Origin: an uncultured Mucispirillum sp.
Lineage (GTDB): Bacteria; Chrysiogenota; Deferribacteres; Deferribacterales; Mucispirillaceae
Direction: 5' to 3'
Assembly: GCA_910586745.1 (NCBI GenBank)
Contig: CAJUJZ010000148.1
Span: forward strand, 1-5,232
DNA length: 5,232 nucleotides
Under the pieces are notes generated by a model. That model was given only the letters and a program-made list of their open reading frames with translations, searched no databases and was not told the origin of the DNA. Each line of letters begins with the position of its first letter. Position 1 is the first letter of the stretch. A program made the translations under genes and the position numbers. This document shows, piece by piece, positions 1-5,232 of the stretch.

Positions 1-10
1 TATAATTTGC

Positions 11-17
11 GAGGTGA
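11..17 (+). promoter_or_regulatory. Shine-Dalgarno site that sets the purC start
   Basis: GAGGTGA lies with its GAGG core 7 bases upstream of the ATG at 22, an ordinary ribosome-binding spacing. This favours ATG 22 over an in-frame TTG at 7, which would place the Shine-Dalgarno inside the coding sequence and add five residues (MRGEY) not expected for the family. A second in-frame ATG at 34 is possible, but it lacks its own well-spaced purine-rich site. Confidence 0.8.
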
Positions 18-21
18 ATAT

Positions 22-900
22 ATGAATATAGTAATGAAAACAGAATTTCCTGATTTAAAGCTTGCAGGCAGAGGAAAAGTCAGGGATATTTATGATTTAG
101 GCGATAAATTATTAATTGTTTCAACTGACAGATTATCTGCTTTTGATGTAATACTTCCAGAAGGTATAGAAAGAAAAGGAAAAGTTTTAACAGAACTTTC
201 AAAATTCTGGTTTGACAAAACTTCTCATATCATAAAAAATCATCTTATTACTACTAAAATAGAAGAAATGCCGACAGAAGTGCAGAAATATAAAGATATA
301 CTTGAAGGCAGAAGTATGCTTGTAAAAAAAGCTAAACCACTTTTAGCTGAATGTGTTGTTCGTGGTTATATTACAGGCTCAGGTATGAAAGATTATTTAA
401 AAACTGGTGCTGTGTGCGGTATAAAACTACCTGAAGGTTTAAAAGAAGCAGACAAACTGCCATCACCTATTTTTACTCCATCAACAAAAGCTGATGCAGG
501 GCACGATGAAAGCATTTCTTTTGAAAAAATGTGTGAAATTACAGACAAAGAGTATGCTGAAAAAATGCGTGAATACACTATTAAAATATATACTTTTGCA
601 TCAGAGCTTGCTTTAACTAAAGGTATTATTATAGCAGATACAAAACTTGAGTTTGGTCTTTATGATGGCGAAGTTATATTAATAGATGAAGTTTTAACAC
701 CTGATTCATCTCGTTTCTGGTTTGCAGATAAATATAAACCAGGTCAGGTGCAGGATAGTATGGATAAACAGATTGTCCGCAACTATCTTGAAACTCTTGA
801 CTGGAATAAACAGGCTCCAGGTCCTGTTCTTCCAGAAAATATATCAAAAGAAACATCTAAAAGATACAGAGAAATTGCTGAGCTTTTAACAGCAGAATGA
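22..900 (+). CDS. purC: Phosphoribosylaminoimidazole-succinocarboxamide synthase (SAICAR synthetase)
   Basis: This cytoplasmic enzyme of de novo purine synthesis joins CAIR and L-aspartate, with ATP hydrolysis, to give SAICAR. With the ATG at 22 the protein has 292 residues, the length of the longer PurC class (the short class is near 240). Visible landmarks are the N-terminal nucleotide-binding segment GRGKVRDIYD (about 16-25), STDRLSAFDV (34-43), ECVVRGYITGSG (110-121), the substrate-loop motif FTPSTKADAGHDE (151-163), DTKLEFG (206-212) and the second family signature DEVLTPDSSRFW (222-233), followed by the conserved KPGQVQDSMDKQ region (about 239-250). No expected motif is missing, so it should be active. 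It is followed 8 bases after its stop by a strong hairpin terminator, so it is the last gene of its transcript; the upstream partner is outside the window. Identity is very secure; only the exact start is slightly open (22 versus 34). Confidence 0.97.
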   Translation: MNIVMKTEFPDLKLAGRGKVRDIYDLGDKLLIVSTDRLSAFDVILPEGIERKGKVLTELSKFWFDKTSHIIKNHLITTKIEEMPTEVQKYKDILEGRSMLVKKAKPLLAECVVRGYITGSGMKDYLKTGAVCGIKLPEGLKEADKLPSPIFTPSTKADAGHDESISFEKMCEITDKEYAEKMREYTIKIYTFASELALTKGIIIADTKLEFGLYDGEVILIDEVLTPDSSRFWFADKYKPGQVQDSMDKQIVRNYLETLDWNKQAPGPVLPENISKETSKRYREIAELLTAE

Positions 901-907
901 TATAATA

Positions 908-946
908 AGCTGAACTTAATATTATTTAAGTTCAGCTGCACTTTTT
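908..946 (+). terminator. Rho-independent terminator of purC
   Basis: A perfect 12-bp inverted repeat, AGCTGAACTTAA (908-919) and TTAAGTTCAGCT (926-937), encloses a 6-base loop. Four bases after the stem comes a run of five T (942-946). It lies directly after the purC stop and separates purC from the next transcription unit. The stem is AT-rich at the loop end and the T-run is slightly detached, so termination may be incomplete. The structure is clear; its efficiency is inferred. Confidence 0.85.
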
Positions 947-1046
947 ATACAGGTAAATAAATTAGTGTTATATTTCTTATATTATTTACAGAATATATTA
1001 TTCTATCTTTTCAGTTTTAAAGTTATTAATGTGAGGTTTTATATAA
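947..1046 (+). promoter_or_regulatory. AT-rich leader, probable promoter region for the dnaA operon
   Basis: About 100 bases between the purC terminator and gene 2 carry no gene. Since a terminator precedes it, this is the likely place for a promoter serving gene 2 and the genes behind it. Several -10-like hexamers are present (for example TATATT at 994-999 and TATTAT at 996-1001), but no convincing -35 box is correctly spaced; TTTACA at 985-990 has no good -10 partner. GAGG at 1033-1036 is the ribosome-binding site of gene 2, with a rather long 10-base spacer. I see no DnaA-box-like 9-mer here. The role follows from position; no exact promoter is assigned. Confidence 0.4.
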
Positions 1047-2900
1047 ATGGATGAATTAGCAGTAAAAGAAAATCTTCTTGAACTACTTGTTAAATCAGGT
1101 TTAAAAATATATGATGATGCAGCAGAAAACACTGCAGAAAAAATCAATGATATAGAAAGTGAAAGTAAAGAAGATAGTGCTGAAAATAATGCCACTGCAG
1201 TAGTTGCAGGCAAAGATATAAAAATATATCCACATTATCATAATAACTTTGGTTTTTTTACTGCTGTTATAGATAATATTCGCTTTATAATATTAAAGGG
1301 ACAGTATTCTGATAATATAAGATATATAACAGGCAGACCTGATTTAAACAATGCAGAAATAAATACACTGCTTGATACTATTTTTAAAGCAGAGAGAGTT
1401 GCAAAATCTCCACTTGAAATGGATGTTTTTTTAACTGATGATGAATGTTTTATAAAAAATGCAGTAGGAGTTAAAGAAACATTTAAAGATGATATGCGTG
1501 ATTATACAATACCTAGACCGCTTGCTGCATCTGAATATGGTGAAAGTAAATCAAGAATATATGATGAAGAAGTTATACTATCTAATGGATATTTTTCTTC
1601 ATTTTTTCCACAGGTATGTTCTCACTTTACTATATCTATTTTTAATGATTTGCTTGACATATTAAATCCTCTATTTGCTTCATGCAATCTTAAAACATCA
1701 TCACCATCTGTTGTACCTGTTGATGGCAGAATATATATAAATATGACTGCATTTGAAAAAATGATGCATACTATTGGGCTTAATAAATCATTATACAGGC
1801 GTGTTTTTTCTCCAAACCTGTTTTTAAAAATGAGTATATCTAAACTGGATAAATTAAACAGTTCATTTTTCCCTGTAACTTTTGGTGAAATAGATGAAGT
1901 ATTAAAAGAGCTTAAAAATTCAGTATCAAAAGTAAATATTAATAATATTGCTGAAAAAAGCTTTTATGATTTGCCAGTTCAATTTGCTATCATATATGAA
2001 TACATAACTATAGAATTTATAAATAATTTATCTGTACTGCTTAAAAAGTTTCCAAATATATCAATTGTATTAAATGCAGTATATAAAACTAGAGAAAATT
2101 CTATTTTTTATAAAGATGATGAAATGATTATGCCAGATTATCTTGACTTTTCGTCTAATATTGCATCAGTTAAATTTAATATGAAAAAAAACACTGATAA
2201 AGTAAAAATGTATATGAAAAAGCTTTCATTTTTTACAAGAAAATCTAAACTGAAAAAAGCTGTAACAAATATGCATAAACTTTTAGATATGCGTGATGAG
2301 TTATTTTTAACAGCATCTTCTTTTATAGTTAATGCCCAGAAAGCACTTTTAAAAACAGGTGAACTTGGTGTTACAAAAGGAAAGATAGATAAAAAAGAAG
2401 ATATTTTCTTCCTTGACCATGATGAAATCCGCAGGCTTTATTATGATACACTTTTTGGTGAAACAAAAGAGATTGTATATTTTAGAAAATGGAGAAATAA
2501 AAGATATACAGCTCAACTTATGCCGCCAGAAATTTATGCTTATGATTTATCAGATACTGCTCATATTGCAGAAGATATGATAATAAGATATAAAGACACT
2601 AAAAGTTTTGCTGTATATGGCTTAAACAGAATAAACTGTGAAGGCAGAGTTGAAACAGATTTAAACCTTGATGATTATACAGATAAAATTATTGCAGCAT
2701 ATAATTTATCTTTTACAAAACTTATAAATTATAAAAATGCAAAAGGTATGGTATTAGAAAATGTTACACCTCTTTCTTATGCCTGCGAATTTGCAGTGCT
2801 TAATAATATACCATTATGGACTGGTGTAAGATTTGCACCACTGTTTTTGAAAAATATTGCTGTTGAAAAAAATACACTTTTTCAGGTAGACGATGAATAA
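1047..2900 (+). CDS. Degenerate PEP-synthase/rifampicin-phosphotransferase-like protein, probable pseudoenzyme
   Basis: Function is unknown. The 617-residue soluble protein resembles the PEP-utilising family (PEP synthase, rifampicin phosphotransferase), in which an ATP-grasp domain phosphorylates a histidine on a swivelling domain. After an acidic low-complexity stretch (about 24-50), residues 101-141 look like the tail of an ATP-grasp; the rest of that domain, normally some 300 residues, is missing. A central helical region follows, with GRIYINMTAFEKMM (227-240) and KIDKKEDIFFLDHDEIRRL (446-464), close to family linker motifs. The C-terminal swivelling domain (about 518-600) ends in NAKGMVLENVTPLSYA (564-579), where LSHA is expected: the catalytic histidine is Tyr578. 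The frame is intact over its length, so it is probably a maintained, non-catalytic relative rather than a fresh pseudogene. Its end overlaps gene 3 by 8 bases. Family assignment is from recalled motifs; loss of phosphotransfer is inferred. Confidence 0.72.
   Translation: MDELAVKENLLELLVKSGLKIYDDAAENTAEKINDIESESKEDSAENNATAVVAGKDIKIYPHYHNNFGFFTAVIDNIRFIILKGQYSDNIRYITGRPDLNNAEINTLLDTIFKAERVAKSPLEMDVFLTDDECFIKNAVGVKETFKDDMRDYTIPRPLAASEYGESKSRIYDEEVILSNGYFSSFFPQVCSHFTISIFNDLLDILNPLFASCNLKTSSPSVVPVDGRIYINMTAFEKMMHTIGLNKSLYRRVFSPNLFLKMSISKLDKLNSSFFPVTFGEIDEVLKELKNSVSKVNINNIAEKSFYDLPVQFAIIYEYITIEFINNLSVLLKKFPNISIVLNAVYKTRENSIFYKDDEMIMPDYLDFSSNIASVKFNMKKNTDKVKMYMKKLSFFTRKSKLKKAVTNMHKLLDMRDELFLTASSFIVNAQKALLKTGELGVTKGKIDKKEDIFFLDHDEIRRLYYDTLFGETKEIVYFRKWRNKRYTAQLMPPEIYAYDLSDTAHIAEDMIIRYKDTKSFAVYGLNRINCEGRVETDLNLDDYTDKIIAAYNLSFTKLINYKNAKGMVLENVTPLSYACEFAVLNNIPLWTGVRFAPLFLKNIAVEKNTLFQVDDE
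2884..2900 (+). promoter_or_regulatory. Translational-coupling overlap between genes 2 and 3
   Basis: The start of gene 3 and the stop of gene 2 share the bases ATGAATAA (2893-2900), in different frames. A short AGGTAG (2884-2889), about 5 bases before the ATG, can act as ribosome-binding site but lies inside gene 2. This arrangement usually means that ribosomes finishing gene 2 help start gene 3, so the two products are probably made together. Confidence 0.65.
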
Positions 2901-3804
2901 AAAGATATTCTTTTTATTTGTTATATTATTAATATCTTTAAACAGTTATGCATCTAATGCATTATATAAACCTTATGAAGGGCTTGATATAAAATACAGA
3001 TGGCTTGATACTGTAAATTATGACACACATACAATTGAGGTATCAGGACTTCACACAAGCACGCCTCACCAGTTTGGATACGAATTTCGTCAAGTTTTGG
3101 GGCAGGATATATTATCCCATGTGGGATTAACTTATGGTTATAAGGCAGGCAGCCACTGGGCAGGCTTTGGGTTGACTTCTGCCAGTGACAAGCCTTTTAC
3201 ATCTCTGAATTTACTTGATTTTGATGTATTTTATGCTTTTAGAATATTCCAGCATGTTACAGAGTATGAAAATATAAAAGGAAAAGCACTTCCTTATTAT
3301 TCAAGGCTTTATTTAGGCGTAGAGTATTCTACAAGCAGAGATTTTTTAGACGGCTATCCACTTCCTGTTATAAGATATGAATACAGTAAGCCTGGTGTAA
3401 ATGTTATATTTGGGCTTCCATTAACTTATTTTAAAGTAGATTTTTTAAAATATTCATCAATAGAGTTTGAATATGTGCCAGTTATTGATGTATTTTTTTC
3501 ACTTAATCTGGGAATAAATAAAAGCAATATTTTTCAGTTCCAGTTTGAAATGGATAATGATATGTATAAGATTTCAAACCTTATAAAAGATGTATATTAC
3601 AGCGAACAGGAAAAATATTATGTAGATAGAATAACTGCCCGTTTTAGATACAGTCTTACAATTAAGGATATAGTAAGAATTAGTCCTTATGTGGAATTTG
3701 TAATAGACGGCCACAATTATATATCTAAGCATGTGCAGTTATTTAATAATAGCAGCACAGGTATTGGCTATTCCGCAGGAATAGATGTTTCAGCCTTTTT
3801 CTAA
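2893..3804 (+). CDS. Secreted, probable outer-membrane beta-barrel protein of unknown function
   Basis: I do not recognise a named family with certainty. The 303-residue product starts with a classical Sec signal peptide: Lys3-Lys4, a hydrophobic core (about 5-16) and a likely signal peptidase I cut after SYA (residue 20). There is no lipobox cysteine. The mature part has no long hydrophobic helix but many short alternating stretches rich in Tyr, Phe and Val, for example YYSRLYLGVEYS (135-146), VNVIFGLPLTYFKVDF (169-184), IEFEYVPVIDVFFSLNLG (190-207) and ITARFRYSLTI (247-257). It ends in GIDVSAFF with a terminal Phe, the usual beta-signal read by the BAM machinery. LPVIRYEY...GLPLTYF (157-180) recalls outer-membrane proteins of DUF6268 type, but this is only a recollection. 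It overlaps gene 2 and precedes dnaA by 19 bases. The outer-membrane location is a sound inference; the role, whether channel, transport or structural, is open. Confidence 0.7.
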   Translation: MNKKIFFLFVILLISLNSYASNALYKPYEGLDIKYRWLDTVNYDTHTIEVSGLHTSTPHQFGYEFRQVLGQDILSHVGLTYGYKAGSHWAGFGLTSASDKPFTSLNLLDFDVFYAFRIFQHVTEYENIKGKALPYYSRLYLGVEYSTSRDFLDGYPLPVIRYEYSKPGVNVIFGLPLTYFKVDFLKYSSIEFEYVPVIDVFFSLNLGINKSNIFQFQFEMDNDMYKISNLIKDVYYSEQEKYYVDRITARFRYSLTIKDIVRISPYVEFVIDGHNYISKHVQLFNNSSTGIGYSAGIDVSAFF

Positions 3805-3823
3805 CTTTTGATGGAGAATAAGT

Positions 3824-5194
3824 ATGGCAAATAATGATAAAGCTGCATCATGGCAGCATATTTTTAATGAAATCAAAGAAAAAATCACTGATGAAGAAAT
3901 ATTAAAATGGATAAAAGATTTAAAAACTGTATCTATAGAAGCTAATACTATCACTTTAGAAGCTCCAAATAAATATATAAAAATGTGGGTAGAAGACCAT
4001 TATGTAGACTATCTGAAAGAGATTTTAAAAAATGCTTTCCATATTATAGATGCAAATATTAAGATAACATTAAAAGGTAATACAGAAACAGAAAAAGATA
4101 AATCTTTAAACAGTTCAATTGAAGAAAAAGAAGATAAACAAAGCTACAGTAACGATTACTACAGTGTGCCTTTAAACAAACAGTATACCTTTGAAACATT
4201 TGTTGCAGGTAAATCAAACAGATTTGCTTATGCAGCCTGTATGAATGCTGCAAAGGGCTTTGAAAGGCTGAATAACCCTATTTATATTCATGGTGATGTA
4301 GGTCTTGGTAAAACTCACCTTATGCATGCAGTAGGTAACTATATTCGTGTTAACTTTCCTAAAAAAAATGTGCTATGTGTTACTGGTGAGCTTTATTTAA
4401 GAGAATTTTTAAACTCTTTAAAAACAAACCGTTTACATGAATTTAATAATAAATATGAAGCAACTGATGTGCTGCTTTTTGATGATGTACAGTTTATCTC
4501 AAGAGGCGAAGCTACAATGGAAGAATTTTTCTTTCTTTTCTCAAAGCTTTACAGTAATGATAAGCAAATTATTTTAACATCTAACTCACTGCCTGATGAC
4601 ATAATAGATTTAGACAGGCGTCTTTCAAGCCGTTTTCAAAGCGGTTTGATTGTGGAAATAGGCACACCATCAGTTGATGAAAAAATAGCAATTATAGAAA
4701 ACTATTTAAAGATTAATAAATACTATATAAAAGATGAAGTTATTAAGTTTGTAGCTGAAAATATTAAATCAGACAGCACAAGAGATTTACTTGGTGTAAT
4801 TAATACTATAGTAGTTAAAGGACAGCTTTATAATGTGGAAGTAACTGTTGATTATATTCAAAGCGAGCTTAAAAACTTCTTTCTGCAAAGAGACAGAATA
4901 TTATCACCTAATGAAATAATTCAGATTGTATGCGACTACTATAATATAAAACTTGTGGATATGCAGTCAAAAAGCAGAGCAGTAAATATTGTAATACCAA
5001 GAAATATGTCTATATACCTTATATATAAAAATACACCTTCATCTTTAGCTTCTATTGGTGCAATATTTAAAAGAGACCACTCCACAATTAAAAACTCAAT
5101 AAATAAAATAGAAAGAGAAAAAGCAGCTAATAATGACTATACAGTTAATACTTTAAAAGAACTTTCAAACAGGATGAAAGTTTTCCAAAAATAA
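3824..5194 (+). CDS. dnaA: Chromosomal replication initiator protein DnaA
   Basis: DnaA binds DnaA boxes at oriC as an ATP complex, melts the origin and loads the helicase. The 456-residue protein has all four domains. Domain I (about 8-83) carries Trp10 and LEAPNKYIKMWV. A short variable linker (about 86-117) follows. The AAA+ domain III has Walker A GDVGLGKTH (157-165), Walker B LLFDDVQF (217-224), sensor 1 ILTSN (250-254), the arginine-finger region RLSSRF (266-271) and sensor 2 Arg320. Domain IV (from about 360) has the helix-turn-helix with SKSR (382-385) and RDHST (417-421). Divergent points are sensor 2 reading TRDLLG rather than VRELEG, TSN rather than TSD at sensor 1, and LASIG in place of LPEIG in domain IV. 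GGAG at 3813-3816, 7 bases before the ATG, fixes the start. The gene sits 19 bases after gene 3, so is probably co-transcribed with it, and DnaA-box-like repeats follow. Identity is secure. Confidence 0.97.
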   Translation: MANNDKAASWQHIFNEIKEKITDEEILKWIKDLKTVSIEANTITLEAPNKYIKMWVEDHYVDYLKEILKNAFHIIDANIKITLKGNTETEKDKSLNSSIEEKEDKQSYSNDYYSVPLNKQYTFETFVAGKSNRFAYAACMNAAKGFERLNNPIYIHGDVGLGKTHLMHAVGNYIRVNFPKKNVLCVTGELYLREFLNSLKTNRLHEFNNKYEATDVLLFDDVQFISRGEATMEEFFFLFSKLYSNDKQIILTSNSLPDDIIDLDRRLSSRFQSGLIVEIGTPSVDEKIAIIENYLKINKYYIKDEVIKFVAENIKSDSTRDLLGVINTIVVKGQLYNVEVTVDYIQSELKNFFLQRDRILSPNEIIQIVCDYYNIKLVDMQSKSRAVNIVIPRNMSIYLIYKNTPSSLASIGAIFKRDHSTIKNSINKIEREKAANNDYTVNTLKELSNRMKVFQK

Positions 5195-5202
5195 GTCTAA
5201 TG

Positions 5203-5232
5203 TTATCAAAAAGTTTTCAACAGGTTATCACA
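5203..5232 (+). other. Left edge of a probable oriC: tandem degenerate DnaA boxes
   Basis: Just after dnaA, three similar 9-mers follow in the same orientation at exact 11-bp steps: TTATCAAAA (5203-5211), TTTTCAACA (5214-5222) and TTATCACA (5225-5232, cut by the window end). Each is preceded by G. Against the E. coli box TTATCCACA the two complete ones each have two mismatches. A further TTTTCCAAA at 5181-5189, inside the dnaA 3' end, lies in the same 11-bp register, two steps earlier. Position beside dnaA, shared orientation and helical spacing suggest a cooperative DnaA-binding array at the origin. The unwinding region and the rest of the array would lie beyond the window. The period is seen directly; DnaA binding is inferred. 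Confidence 0.6.

Noticed and set aside
1..6. TATAAT, a perfect -10 hexamer, at the very start of the window
   Set aside because: Transcription would begin around position 12-13, inside the purC Shine-Dalgarno, and any -35 lies outside the window. In such AT-rich DNA it is more likely chance.
7..21. N-terminal extension of purC from a TTG codon at 7
   Set aside because: It would place the GAGGTGA ribosome-binding site inside the coding sequence; ATG at 22 is correctly spaced from that site.
393..856. Minus-strand frames inside purC
   Set aside because: They are shadows of a strongly conserved gene, with no recognisable motifs.
998..1213. Minus-strand 71-residue reading frame rich in Ser, Ala and Leu
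   Set aside because: It is mostly antisense to the start of gene 2, its hydrophobic look follows from the acidic/Ala-rich codons opposite, and it has no visible ribosome-binding site or family match.
3114..3127. Palindrome ATCCCA-TG-TGGGAT, operator-like
   Set aside because: It lies within the coding sequence of gene 3, far from any start, with short arms; probably chance.
4059..4253. Minus-strand 64-residue frame within dnaA
   Set aside because: It lies opposite the linker and the start of the AAA+ domain of dnaA; composition is that of an antisense shadow.
4361..4368. Run of eight A in dnaA as a possible slippage site
   Set aside because: The surrounding frame continues through all conserved AAA+ motifs; a -1 shift ends within about a dozen codons, and no stimulatory hairpin or Shine-Dalgarno is evident. 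Such runs are expected in AT-rich genes.

Overview
This is an AT-rich (about 30% G+C by eye), densely coding bacterial chromosome segment with every gene on the + strand. It holds purC, a terminator, two uncharacterised genes, dnaA, and the first bases of what looks like a replication-origin DnaA-box array at the right edge. The low G+C, the long-type PurC, an outer-membrane-type protein (so a diderm cell) and a full-length but divergent DnaA would fit a low-G+C Gram-negative such as a member of the Deferribacterota (Mucispirillum-like). That placement is an inference from recalled sequence character, not a search result.

Layout. Positions 22-900 encode SAICAR synthetase (PurC), which starts just inside the window behind a clear Shine-Dalgarno; its upstream neighbour is not visible. 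Positions 908-946 form a 12-bp perfect stem with a T-run, closing the purC transcript. After a short AT-rich gap comes a second transcription unit. Gene 2 (1047-2900) is a 617-aa protein that reads as a decayed PEP-synthase/rifampicin-phosphotransferase-like protein: it keeps the central helical region and the C-terminal swivelling domain, but most of the ATP-grasp is gone and tyrosine sits where the phospho-accepting histidine should be. Gene 3 (2893-3804) overlaps it by 8 bases and encodes a secreted, probably outer-membrane beta-barrel protein. dnaA (3824-5194) follows after 19 bases.

How they fit together. purC is ordinary de novo purine synthesis and separate from the rest. Genes 2, 3 and dnaA are packed tightly enough to be one operon, so the replication initiator may be expressed partly from a promoter upstream of a pseudoenzyme-like gene. 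Immediately after dnaA, three TTATC/TTTTC-type 9-mers recur at exactly 11-bp steps (5203, 5214, 5225), resembling degenerate tandem DnaA boxes, and the array runs off the window. The items most worth a second look are the His-to-Tyr pseudoenzyme, its linkage to dnaA, and the divergent DnaA next to degenerate boxes. I saw no tRNA, rRNA, CRISPR array, insertion sequence or phage gene.
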